Translations under genes and position numbers: made by a program
Source: an uncultured Campylobacter sp.
GTDB lineage: Bacteria > Campylobacterota > Campylobacteria > Campylobacterales > Campylobacteraceae
Length of the DNA: 20,843 nt
NCBI GenBank assembly: GCA_938046705.1
Contig: CALIWP010000025.1
Coordinates: 1-20,843 of the forward strand
Direction: 5' to 3'
Shown: in pieces, positions 8,068 through 17,456 of the stretch
Numbering within the stretch: the first letter of the stretch is position 1
Layout: the number at the start of each line of letters is the position of its first letter
Notes under the pieces: generated by a model
Database searches by the model: none
Told to the model about the DNA's origin: nothing
What the model saw: the letters and a program-made list of their open reading frames with translations, nothing else

Positions 8068-9541
8068 TAGCAACCTCCTTTACGCCCGCAGGACTTGCGC
8101 TTAGCGGCTCTTTTTCGAGCGCTTTGGCGCCAAAACTCTTGTAGATGTTATAAACAAAGATGAAAAATCCTAGCAGATAAAGTAGTCCGCCAACGGCTCT
8201 GATCCAGTAGTACGGCACGATGTTTATCACCGTATCGATAAATGAATAGGCTAAATTTCCGTATTCGTCGGTCGCGCGCCACATCATACCCTGCGTGATG
8301 CCCGCGATCCACATCGATGAAAAATAAAGCACGATGCCGATAGTCTGTATCCAAAACTGAGTTTCCATCAAGGATTTCGAGTAAATTTCGCGTTTAAACA
8401 CGCGCGGCGTCATGTGATAAAGCGCCGCCATCGTCATAAATCCGACCCAGCCTAGCGTACCGTCGTGCACGTGGCCCGGCACCCAGTCGGTAAAGTGCGC
8501 GAGGGCGTTTACGGACTTGATCGCTAAAATCGGCCCCTCAAGGGTAGAAAACATATAAAACGTCGAGCCTAAAATCATAAATTTGATAAGAGGATTTTCT
8601 CTAAGCTGCTGCCACTCGCCGCGCATCGTTAGAAGCATATTTATAGCTGAACCCCAAGACGGCAGTATCAAAACCACCGAAAACACCGAGCCCATCGTCT
8701 GCATCCAGTCAGGCACCGCAGAGTAGATCAGATGGTGTCCGCCCGCCCACAGATAAAGGAACATCAGGCTCCAAAACGAGAAAATCGAAAGTTTGTAAGA
8801 AAATATCGGCTGACCGCTCTCTTTTGGGAGAAAGTAGTAAATTTGAGCGATTATCGGCACGGTAAATACAAACGCCACGGCGTTATGCCCGTACCACCAC
8901 TGCACTAGCGCGTCGTTGGCTCCGGCGTACATCGAGACCGAGTGCCACCAGTTGCCGTAGCCCGAAACTAGCTTGGTCGGTACGGCCATGTTGTTAAACA
9001 GATAAAGCATCGCGATACCTAAAAACGTCGCGATAAAATACCAAACCGAGATATAAAGCGTCCTCTCGCGGCGAATACCGATGAGGCCAAATATACTAAC
9101 GCCCCAAAGCACCCAAAGCACGACCACGCCGATATCTAGCGGCCACTCTAGCTCTGCGTACTCTTTGGACGTGCTAACGCCAGCAAAGAGGCTAAACACG
9201 CCACCTGCCATAACTAGCATATATATCCAAAAGTGCAGTTTGCCAACCGTCATCAAAAACGGTGACTCGCCCATCGAGACCTTTAAAACCCTTTGTCCGA
9301 TGTAGTACCACGTCGCAAATACGCCAGAGAGCATAAATCCAAATATCACGCCCGCCGTGTGTAGCGGTCTTAGGCGGCTAAAGGTGCCGTATTCGCCCGC
9401 GAGATAGTTTAGATCGGGATATGCCATCTGAAAGGCTATCAGCACGCCTATACCCATGCCGACTATCCCAAACAGTATCGTCGCGAACATAAAATACTTG
9501 GCGACCGTGTAGTCGTAGCTTAGCGCCCTGTCTAGTCGCAT
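8060..9541 (-). CDS. ccoN: cbb3-type cytochrome c oxidase, catalytic subunit I
   Basis: Catalytic heme-copper subunit that reduces oxygen to water at low oxygen tension and pumps protons; 493 aa with about 12 TM helices. All diagnostic residues are present: H61 (low-spin heme b ligand), H219 and the pair H269-H270 (CuB ligands), Y263 (the tyrosine cross-linked to a CuB histidine in this class, six residues before H269 as in P. stutzeri), and H357/H359 in GHVHDG (heme b and b3 ligands). The ATG at 9541 has AGGAGG close upstream. It is the first gene of the operon, 98 nt after the response regulator stop. Confidence 0.98.
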   Translation of the reverse strand: MRLDRALSYDYTVAKYFMFATILFGIVGMGIGVLIAFQMAYPDLNYLAGEYGTFSRLRPLHTAGVIFGFMLSGVFATWYYIGQRVLKVSMGESPFLMTVGKLHFWIYMLVMAGGVFSLFAGVSTSKEYAELEWPLDIGVVVLWVLWGVSIFGLIGIRRERTLYISVWYFIATFLGIAMLYLFNNMAVPTKLVSGYGNWWHSVSMYAGANDALVQWWYGHNAVAFVFTVPIIAQIYYFLPKESGQPIFSYKLSIFSFWSLMFLYLWAGGHHLIYSAVPDWMQTMGSVFSVVLILPSWGSAINMLLTMRGEWQQLRENPLIKFMILGSTFYMFSTLEGPILAIKSVNALAHFTDWVPGHVHDGTLGWVGFMTMAALYHMTPRVFKREIYSKSLMETQFWIQTIGIVLYFSSMWIAGITQGMMWRATDEYGNLAYSFIDTVINIVPYYWIRAVGGLLYLLGFFIFVYNIYKSFGAKALEKEPLSASPAGVKEVANV

Positions 9542-9559
9542 CGATATCCTCCTTTGTTT

Positions 9560-9611
9560 ATTTTATTACGAAAATGTTATTTTACTAAAATTTAAGCTCA
9601 AAATCGCTTAA
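9560..9611 (-). promoter_or_regulatory. Candidate ccoN promoter with an inverted repeat at the -35 region
   Basis: Two -10-like hexamers TAAAAT occur on the minus strand at 9579-9584 and 9560-9565. Just upstream of the first is a perfect inverted repeat TTAAGC-N8-GCTTAA (9592-9611), placed where the -35 element or an operator would sit. The repeat is close to FNR-type dyad geometry only in having two half-sites; its sequence differs. It could instead act as a weak AT-rich terminator for the upstream regulator gene. Confidence 0.4.
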
Positions 9612-9639
9612 TCGTTTTAAATTTACGCTACTTTAAATT

Positions 9640-10317
9640 TTACTTTTTTAGCTCTATTTTATAGCCTAGACCGGGCGAGTTCTTGATGAGACCGGCGCCC
9701 ACTTTATCGCGTATTCGCTTGATAAATGTTCTAACGGCGGGATCGTTTACCTTTTCGCCAAACCACACCACGTTTCTGATCTCCTCGGTTAAAACAAGCG
9801 TGCCGATACGTTTAACTAAAAGCGAGATAAAGGCCAGCTCTTTTTTGGTTAGCGCGATCTCGACGCCGTTTTTTACGAGCACTTTTTTGGTTTGGTTAAA
9901 CGAATATCCGCCCGAAATCTCGATGATATCGGCGCCTATGATTTTAGTTTTTACGATCTGCTCTAGCAGGGCGAAAAGCTCGTCCATGTCGATAGGCTTA
10001 ATTACGTATTTATCGATACCCACGTCGATAGCTTTTAACAGCTTTTCCTTTTCGCTATACGCGCTTAGGATCACTACGGGCGTGTTTTTTGAGAACTCTT
10101 TTATCTGCCTTGACATCTCAAGTCCGTCCATGATAGGCATCATGATATCGGCTATCACGATATCGGGGCTAAATTTTTTAAATTTCTTAAGACCTTCGTC
10201 GCCGTTTGAGGCCGAGATGACCTTTTGAAATACGCCGCCAAAAACCTCTTGCATCGACTCCCTTATGCCATCCTCGTCCTCGACTAGCAGTAGCGTTAGC
10301 TCTTTAAATTTTTTCAT
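9640..10317 (-). CDS. OmpR-family response regulator next to the cbb3 oxidase operon
   Basis: 225-aa two-component regulator. The receiver domain (about 5-120) has the acidic pair E13/D14, phosphoacceptor D57 in IADIMMP, switch residue S85 and K107 in IKP. The C-terminal winged helix (about 133-225) is OmpR/PhoB-like, with TFIKRIRDKVG as recognition-helix region and a GLGYKIEL end. It should bind DNA when phosphorylated by the kinase encoded just upstream. The ATG at 10317 overlaps the kinase stop as ATGA. The gene ends 98 nt before ccoN, which makes the oxidase operon an obvious candidate target, though that is inference. It matches the Cj1491 position in C. jejuni as I recall. Confidence 0.9.
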   Translation of the reverse strand: MKKFKELTLLLVEDEDGIRESMQEVFGGVFQKVISASNGDEGLKKFKKFSPDIVIADIMMPIMDGLEMSRQIKEFSKNTPVVILSAYSEKEKLLKAIDVGIDKYVIKPIDMDELFALLEQIVKTKIIGADIIEISGGYSFNQTKKVLVKNGVEIALTKKELAFISLLVKRIGTLVLTEEIRNVVWFGEKVNDPAVRTFIKRIRDKVGAGLIKNSPGLGYKIELKK

Positions 10318-11531
10318 TTTTCATCCTTTAACGGCAGCTTTATCTCAAATTCCGCTCCAAATTTTACGTTTTTAGCGCCGGCGCTTCCGCCGTGATTTTT
10401 GGCTATGCTTTTTAGCATATATAGGCCGATACCGGTGCCTGCGCTCGGGTGCTTAGTGGTGAAATACGGCTCAAAAATCTTGTCCATTATCTCGTCTTTT
10501 ATACCGCCGGCGTTATCCGTTACTCTTATGATAGCAAATTTATCCTTTGTTTCTAACGTTAGCGTTACTTTTTTATCGTCTTTTTTATTTGCCAGCGCAT
10601 CTTTGGCATTAGAAAGCAGGATAATCACGGCCTGACAAAGCTGCGACTCAAAGCCGTAAATTTGACCTTCGCTTTTTAGCTCCAAATTTACGTCTATGCC
10701 CTCTTTTTCGTAGGTTCCTTGCACCATCTTTAGTGCGTTTTCTACCGCGGACGAGGGCAAGAAAAGCTCCCTCTCGCGCTCGACGCTAAAAAAGTTTCTA
10801 AAATCCTCGATCGTTTGCGACATGCCCTTTATCACGCGTTTTGCGTGCTCGTAGCCGGCTTCAAATTTCTCGTTTGACTTCACGCTCTCTTTTAGTTTAA
10901 AAAGCGTGATACTAAGCTCGTTTAGCGGTTGGCGCCACTGGTGAGCGATGTTTGCGATCATCTCGCCCATCGAGGCTAGACGCGACTGCAAAAAGAGCAT
11001 TTTGGTTTTTTCCTCGTTTTTCTTGATCTCGGCCTTTACCAAATTTTCTAGATTTTGGTTTAAATTTACGAGCTCGGCCGTCTGCTCGGCGACTCTGTTT
11101 TCGAGATTTTCGTTTAAATTTAACAGCTCTTTTTTCGTCTTTTCAAGCTCGTTGTTTAGGTTTATCACGTCCGTCACGTCATACCTGATCGCAAGAAACT
11201 CCTCGATCTGCCCGCTTAAATTTAAAATCGGTATGATAGTCGTGTTTAGATAGACGTCGCGGCCGTCTTTGGTGCGGTTTCTTATCGTGCCTTTGTGCAC
11301 TTTTTTGGCCAAAATCGTCTCCCAAAGCCGCGCGTAAACTTCCTTTGGCACCTCGGAATGGCGCACGATGTTATGATTTGCGCCGATTAGCTCCTCGCGC
11401 GTAAAGCCCGACATCTTACAAAACTCGTCGTTTACGAAGGTGATAGTGCCGTTGGTGTCGGTCTTTGAGACAATGTTGCTAGCCTCGATAGCCTCTTGAT
11501 ACTGTCTAAATCTTTCTTTGATCTTATCCAT
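10314..11531 (-). CDS. Soluble PAS-domain sensor histidine kinase
   Basis: 405-aa cytoplasmic kinase without TM helices: one PAS domain (about 15-122), a coiled coil (about 123-180), an H-box with phosphoacceptor H197 in IAHQWRQPL, and an ATPase domain with N308 in [14 protein letters not shown] (339-343), FEPYFTTK and GTGIGL (365-370). The PAS domain is Aer-like: N34, H53, R57, H58 and N85 fall at the same numbers as FAD-linked residues of E. coli Aer, but Aer W79 is H79 here. A flavin redox sensor is therefore plausible. The gene overlaps its regulator by 4 nt and the upstream membrane-protein gene by 8 nt. The HWRQPL-type H-box is common in epsilonproteobacterial kinases. Confidence 0.92.
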   Translation of the reverse strand: MDKIKERFRQYQEAIEASNIVSKTDTNGTITFVNDEFCKMSGFTREELIGANHNIVRHSEVPKEVYARLWETILAKKVHKGTIRNRTKDGRDVYLNTTIIPILNLSGQIEEFLAIRYDVTDVINLNNELEKTKKELLNLNENLENRVAEQTAELVNLNQNLENLVKAEIKKNEEKTKMLFLQSRLASMGEMIANIAHQWRQPLNELSITLFKLKESVKSNEKFEAGYEHAKRVIKGMSQTIEDFRNFFSVERERELFLPSSAVENALKMVQGTYEKEGIDVNLELKSEGQIYGFESQLCQAVIILLSNAKDALANKKDDKKVTLTLETKDKFAIIRVTDNAGGIKDEIMDKIFEPYFTTKHPSAGTGIGLYMLKSIAKNHGGSAGAKNVKFGAEFEIKLPLKDEK

Positions 11532-12195
11532 TGCCCGCCGTAAATCCTATAAAAGCCAGGTAAATTCCGTAAATTATTATCGCCGCGCCGCTTAAATTTA
11601 GCGCATGTTTTTTAAATTTTTCGCTCGCGGCCTTTAAAATCAGTGCGTAAAAACTCATCGCAAAAAAGCTAACCGCTCCAAACGTAGCCGCGATGGCTGC
11701 GCCCTTTGCCCCGCTGCCGCTAGCTACTGCTAAAGCTAAAAAATAATAAACCACTCCGCACGGCAGCAGCCCGTTTAAAAACCCGAGCGTCAAAAACCCG
11801 AGCACGCTATTTTTAGAGATTGCGGCTTTCATTTTTTCGTTTAAAATTTTGGATAAAAATGCGTTTTTCTCGATGAAATTTAACATCGCTCCGCGTCTAA
11901 TGAGTGCGACGCCCAAAACCGCCATAAAAACGCCGATAGCAAAAAATAGGTAGCCTCGCGCCGCAAGAGATAGCGTAAATACGCCGCCAAACGACCCGAA
12001 AATAAAGCCAAGTAGCATATAAGCGCAAATTCTAGCCAGGTTATATCCCGCTATCATCGCCGCGCTAAAAATTTTACCTTTGCCGCTCAAAAACCGCGCG
12101 AGCAATATAGCAAAACCGCCACACATGCCTACGCAGTGGCCTACCGAGCTAAGCGCCGCGACGCTCAATACCCCAACAAACTCCGCGCCGCTCAT
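11524..12195 (-). CDS. TauE/SafE-like (DsbD_2-type) integral membrane protein
   Basis: 223-aa protein with about six TM helices. Helix 1 ends in the motif GHCVGMCGGF (C21, C25) and a later helix has LLPCG (C146). These motifs mark the family often annotated as sulfite exporter TauE/SafE or DsbD_2-like; relatives sit beside cbb3 assembly genes in several proteobacteria, from memory. Transport substrate is unknown; the Cys/His/Met motif fits a metal or thiol function better than sulfite. I use the ATG at 12195 (MSGAEF) over a TTG one codon upstream; neither has a strong Shine-Dalgarno. The stop overlaps the kinase start by 8 nt, so it probably heads an operon with the two-component genes. Confidence 0.78.
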   Translation of the reverse strand: MSGAEFVGVLSVAALSSVGHCVGMCGGFAILLARFLSGKGKIFSAAMIAGYNLARICAYMLLGFIFGSFGGVFTLSLAARGYLFFAIGVFMAVLGVALIRRGAMLNFIEKNAFLSKILNEKMKAAISKNSVLGFLTLGFLNGLLPCGVVYYFLALAVASGSGAKGAAIAATFGAVSFFAMSFYALILKAASEKFKKHALNLSGAAIIIYGIYLAFIGFTAGNG

Positions 12196-12239
12196 CAAAT
12201 TTGACCGATAAATTTCATTTGTAAATTTTAGCCACGCAG

Positions 12240-12268
12240 GGGCTAAATTCGGCCCGCAAATTTAGCCC
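12240..12268. repeat. Inverted repeat between carA and the TauE/SafE-like gene
   Basis: GGGCTAAATT (12240-12249) and AATTTAGCCC (12259-12268) form a perfect 10-bp stem with a 9-nt GC-rich loop, 34 nt beyond the carA stop. No T run follows on either strand, so a standard terminator is not supported. A protein-binding site or a weak terminator remains possible. Confidence 0.5.
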
Positions 12269-12301
12269 TAAATTTAGCTCAAATTTGACCGCGACTAGCA
12301 A

Positions 12302-13420
12302 CTATAAAATTTCTAAAAATTGTTTAAAGATATATTTGCTCTCGCTCGGCCCGCCGCTAGCCTCGGGGTGATGCTGCACAGAAAATACGGGATAATCCCT
12401 ATATCTCACGCCCTCGATCGTGCCGTCGAAAAGATTTCTATGCGTGATCTCGGCAACCTGCGAGATCTCCTCTGGAACGTTATAGTTGTGATTTTGTGCC
12501 GTTATCTCGACTGCTTTGGTTTGCAAATTTAAAACCGGGTGATTTGCGCCGTGCTGACCGAATTTTAGCTTGTACGTCTCAAAGCCAAACGCATTGCTAA
12601 GCAGCTGATGTCCGAGGCAAATGCCAAAAATCGGCACTCGCGCCTCAATCAGCTTTTTTATCTGCGCGATCTCGTTTTTTAGAGCCTTAGGCTCGCCCGG
12701 GCCGTTTGAGAGAAACACGCCGTTTATCTCGCCGCTTTTAAATTTAGCGATGAGCTCGTCTGCTTGCACGTCGTGTGGGTAAATTTGCGTCTCAAGGCCG
12801 GTTTCGCAAAGCTCGTTTAGGATGTTTCGCTTCACGCCGTAGTCGATGACGGCGATCTTTTTGCCGTTTGATTTTAACGCGGTGTAGGCTTTGCTAGCGT
12901 GATCCCAGGCGCCCTTTTCGTGAGCGTAAATTTGCTCGGTGCTCACCTTTGCTACGTAGTTTATCTCTGAGATTCTAGGCGAGTTTTCCAGAAGCTTTTT
13001 TAGCTCTTTTTCGTCTGAAATTTCAGTCGATATCACCGCGTGTAGCGCGCCATTATCGCGTAGCATCTTGGTTAAGAATCTCGTATCGATATCATAAACG
13101 CCAAATTTGCCTTGCTCTTTGAAAAACTCTTCCAAGCTCTTTTGCGAGCGGAAATTTGACGTAGTAGCGTTAAAATCCCTCATCAAAACGCCGCTAGCGT
13201 GGATTTTCGCGCTCTCCATATCGTCCTCGTTTACGCCTACTATGCCGATCTCAGGCATGGTAAAAACGATAAACTGCCCGGCATAGCTAGGATCGCTCAT
13301 GATCTCTTGATAGCCGGTTAGGCTCGTGTTAAAGACCATTTCGCCGCTAGCCGTACCGCTCGCGCCAAAGGCCTTCGCCTGTAAAAAAACGCCGTTTTCA
13401 AGGTAGATATAAGCTCTCAC
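12302..13420 (-). CDS. carA: Carbamoyl-phosphate synthase small (glutaminase) subunit
   Basis: Hydrolyses glutamine and channels ammonia to CarB to make carbamoyl phosphate for arginine and pyrimidine synthesis. The 372 aa are normal length. The N-terminal half has the CarA-specific domain (GEMVFNTSLTGYQEI, then SYAGQ). The C-terminal half is a class I amidotransferase with nucleophile C268 in GICLGHQ and the His-Glu pair H351/E353 in QHHPEASGG. The start is GTG at 13420, fixed by the GTGA overlap with the upstream DUF507 gene. CarB is not in the window. Confidence 0.97.
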   Translation of the reverse strand: MRAYIYLENGVFLQAKAFGASGTASGEMVFNTSLTGYQEIMSDPSYAGQFIVFTMPEIGIVGVNEDDMESAKIHASGVLMRDFNATTSNFRSQKSLEEFFKEQGKFGVYDIDTRFLTKMLRDNGALHAVISTEISDEKELKKLLENSPRISEINYVAKVSTEQIYAHEKGAWDHASKAYTALKSNGKKIAVIDYGVKRNILNELCETGLETQIYPHDVQADELIAKFKSGEINGVFLSNGPGEPKALKNEIAQIKKLIEARVPIFGICLGHQLLSNAFGFETYKLKFGQHGANHPVLNLQTKAVEITAQNHNYNVPEEISQVAEITHRNLFDGTIEGVRYRDYPVFSVQHHPEASGGPSESKYIFKQFLEIL

Positions 13421-13968
13421 AGCATGCCTCGTTTTCTTAGTTCGTCCTCGTAGAGCCGCTCAAATACGATGTCGTACTCCTCGGTGCCCGGGATTAGTTT
13501 GCGCTTGTAGCCGTCGATCTTGTCGATGACTACGTCTTGTAAAATTTCATACGTTTTTAGATACTCTTCGATCGAGCCGTAGATGATGTTTTTGATACGG
13601 TTTTCAGAGACCGTGTAGTCGATGAGTCCCTTTTTCCAAGCGCCCTCAAGCACTAGGTGGGCGACGTTGCTAAAGCGGTCTTCGTACGTAAGTATCACGC
13701 CGTACTCTTTAGCCAGCTTCTTTTTTACGAGCCAAAACATATTTTTTCTATCGACTTGCATGCTCTCCATATCGTCTTCGTTCTCGGCGAGCACCTCGTT
13801 TACGCGCTCTTCAAGAGCCTTTTCTCTTTGTAAATCGTTATCTAAAATTTCTTTCGCGCATGCCGCTACGGGCTCTACTCCGCGCGTTAAATTTACGAAT
13901 CCGGACTTTAATAAATCAATAGCGATTTTGTGCGCGATGTAGGGTGTGTGTGGGAGTTTTATACGCAT
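13417..13968 (-). CDS. DUF507 family protein of unknown function
   Basis: 183-aa soluble, mostly helical protein starting MRIKLPHTPYIAHKIAIDLL and containing an acidic region NEDDMESMQVDRKNMFWLVK in the middle. It matches the DUF507 family that I associate with epsilonproteobacteria and Aquificales, where it usually lies next to carA. No catalytic motif, signal peptide or TM helix is visible. The ATG at 13968 has GAGAGG about 6 nt upstream, and the stop forms a GTGA overlap with carA, so the two are probably translated together. The function is not known; a link to carbamoyl-phosphate synthesis rests on co-occurrence only. Confidence 0.85.
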   Translation of the reverse strand: MRIKLPHTPYIAHKIAIDLLKSGFVNLTRGVEPVAACAKEILDNDLQREKALEERVNEVLAENEDDMESMQVDRKNMFWLVKKKLAKEYGVILTYEDRFSNVAHLVLEGAWKKGLIDYTVSENRIKNIIYGSIEEYLKTYEILQDVVIDKIDGYKRKLIPGTEEYDIVFERLYEDELRKRGML

Positions 13969-13991
13969 TTTTACCTCTCTTTTTGGGCTTG

Positions 13992-14010
13992 ATTTTAACC
14001 AAAATTTGGT
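13992..14010 (-). promoter_or_regulatory. Candidate promoter for the DUF507-carA operon with adjacent palindrome
   Basis: A TAAAAT -10 hexamer (13992-13997, minus strand) lies 24 nt before the start codon. Directly upstream is the 13-nt perfect palindrome ACCAAAATTTGGT (13998-14010). The spacing to the Shine-Dalgarno and ATG fits a short leader. The palindrome could be an operator or just one more AAATTT-containing word. Confidence 0.42.
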
Positions 14011-14166
14011 AAGAAATACCTAAAATCTCACGGCATTTTTGTTTTGGCAAGCGTTTGTTTTTGGTAAAATTTGAAGCAAAATTTGAGGCGCGGATAAAAA
14101 TGCTTTTGGGACTGGGCGCTAGTTAAATTTGAGCTTTAGCCTTAAATTTGACGGCAATAAAATTTA

Positions 14167-14197
14167 GCCTTTGGAGTCAAATTTGACCGCCAAAGGC
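14167..14197 (-). terminator. Probable terminator downstream of motE
   Basis: GCCTTTGG (14167-14174) and CCAAAGGC (14190-14197) form a perfect 8-bp stem, and the 15-nt loop contains the palindrome TCAAATTTGA (14177-14186). On the minus strand the stem is followed by TAAATTTTATT, a weak T-rich tract. It lies 87 nt after the motE stop. Structure is certain; the terminator role is moderately likely. Confidence 0.42.
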
Positions 14198-14283
14198 AAA
14201 TTTGGCTTTCGCTTTATTCGCGCAAATTTGAGCCCAAATTTAGACGCGAGCCAAGATAAATTTAGAGCGTTATAGCCCCAAAT

Positions 14284-14913
14284 TTACAAATTTAGCAGAT
14301 TGCCCGCCGGGCCGTCTGGCGAGGTCGGAGAGACCTCTTGCGTTACGTTTTTCTCAGCCTTTATAAACGGCGGGCCTTGCTTGATTAAAAGCGTGATTTC
14401 AGACGCTGCGGTAGGCTCCATTTTTGCCATTATCGCGGAGATTTTTTTAGGGCTTAGCGAGTACATGATACTAGCCGCATCCGCCCTATCCATCGCGCTT
14501 AGCACATCGGCGGCGGCTTGATCCTTCATCTTGCCGTAAGCCTCGCCGACCTTGTCGCTAGTCATCGCTTTTAGCTCTTTTACGATTTCCTCGTTTTTCT
14601 TTAGCAGCTGCTCGGTCTGCTTTTTTTCCTCTTGCGCGCGGGCTAGAGTCGCGTTTATCTCGGCCTCTTTGACGGCTAGCTTGGAGTTTCGCTCCTCAAA
14701 AAGCGCCGCCGAACTCGCTCTAAAAGCCTCCAAAGCCTGCCTTGCTTCGTCTATTTTAGCAAGCTCTCTTTTTAGCTCGTCTTTTCTGGTTTCAAATATC
14801 GAAACGCAGTCCACCGGGATCTTAAAGCCGCTTTGCGCCGTGCTTTGCACATTTGCGCCGTTTGCGCCCCAAACGCATAAATTTAAAGTTAGTAAAATCA
14901 AAATTTTCTTCAA
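14284..14913 (-). CDS. motE: MotE-like periplasmic flagellar motor chaperone
   Basis: 209-aa protein with a signal peptide (about residues 1-19), a long coiled coil (about 45-115, rich in Glu/Lys/Ala), and a C-terminal MgtE-N-like helical domain (about 118-178, DKVGEAYGKMKDQAAADVLS and ISAIMAKMEPTAASEI), then a Pro/Ser tail. This is the arrangement of Helicobacter/Campylobacter MotE, which helps assemble the periplasmic ring of the flagellar motor with MotC. The start is TTG at 14913, fixed by the TTGA overlap with the fliJ-like stop and by an upstream AGAGG. The protein would act in the periplasm. Name is by architecture and position (the Cj1496 equivalent). Confidence 0.77.
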   Translation of the reverse strand: MKKILILLTLNLCVWGANGANVQSTAQSGFKIPVDCVSIFETRKDELKRELAKIDEARQALEAFRASSAALFEERNSKLAVKEAEINATLARAQEEKKQTEQLLKKNEEIVKELKAMTSDKVGEAYGKMKDQAAADVLSAMDRADAASIMYSLSPKKISAIMAKMEPTAASEITLLIKQGPPFIKAEKNVTQEVSPTSPDGPAGNLLNL

Positions 14914-15338
14914 GCTTTCGCCTCTTTTTGCCTAGTAAAATTCATCGTCGCAAACTCGTCCAGAGCCGCCGCTTCGGCCTTTTTTATCTTTTCTATTTGC
15001 GCGCTAAAGTCCTGCGTTTGCAGGTATTTCATCTTTTCGTACTCCAAATTTGCCGCCTTGTACTGCCGCTCGAGGTGCGCGATATTTTTTTTCATTAGTT
15101 CTAGCCGCTCGGTTAGCAGATTTTTCTCTCGCCGCATCGCGCCAAGAAGCTCCAGCGATCCGCGCAGATCGATCGCAGAGCCGCTGGAGGGCATTTCAAA
15201 TTTTGAAATTTGCTCGGCGGCCTGCGCTATGAAGCCCTCTATCATCGCCGCTTCGTTTCTGGTTCTTGCCAAATTTAGCTCGATTTTGTCTAAATTTCGC
15301 TTTTTTATATTTACGATTTGCGTAAATTTGCTTTTCAT
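14910..15338 (-). CDS. fliJ: FliJ-like flagellar export protein
   Basis: 142-aa, almost wholly helical coiled-coil protein with alternating charged residues (KKRNLDKIELNLARTR, MRREKNLLTERLELMKKNI, YEKMKYLQTQDF). Length, lack of hydrophobic segments and location directly before motE fit FliJ, the soluble stalk-like part of the flagellar type III export ATPase complex. FliJ is poorly conserved, so the name rests on shape and context. The ATG at 15338 is 1 nt after the purA stop, with only a weak Shine-Dalgarno, suggesting coupling to purA translation. The stop overlaps the TTG start of motE. Confidence 0.65.
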   Translation of the reverse strand: MKSKFTQIVNIKKRNLDKIELNLARTRNEAAMIEGFIAQAAEQISKFEMPSSGSAIDLRGSLELLGAMRREKNLLTERLELMKKNIAHLERQYKAANLEYEKMKYLQTQDFSAQIEKIKKAEAAALDEFATMNFTRQKEAKA

Positions 15339-15339
15339 C

Positions 15340-17452
<2,113 letters not shown>

Positions 17453-17456
<4 letters not shown>

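Larger units (their letters stand above)
13969..14283. other. 315-bp intergenic spacer saturated with AAATTT words
   Basis: The spacer lies between the motE stop and the DUF507 start. It contains at least twelve AAATTT hexamers, about one per 25 bp, most followed by G or A and flanked by short GC-rich tracts. It also holds the DUF507 promoter and the hairpin at 14167-14197. I see no convincing ORF, RNA gene or mobile-element end in it. Confidence 0.6.

Noticed and set aside
8068..8073. Two-codon upstream TTG start for ccoO
   Set aside because: The ATG at 8067 has the correctly spaced AGGAGG; the TTG lies within 1 nt of it.
9592..9611. FNR/CRP-type box upstream of ccoN
   Set aside because: The dyad TTAAGC-N8-GCTTAA does not match TTGAT-N4-ATCAA; kept only as an unassigned inverted repeat.
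9683..10228. 181-aa open frame on the plus strand opposite the response regulator gene
   Set aside because: It is fully antisense to a gene with intact receiver and winged-helix motifs; its product is Ser/Ile-rich with no recognisable domain.
13969..14283. CRISPR array or tandem repeat because of regularly recurring AAATTTG
   Set aside because: The shared units are only 6-10 nt, spacing is irregular and flanks differ; there are no direct repeats of CRISPR length and no cas genes.
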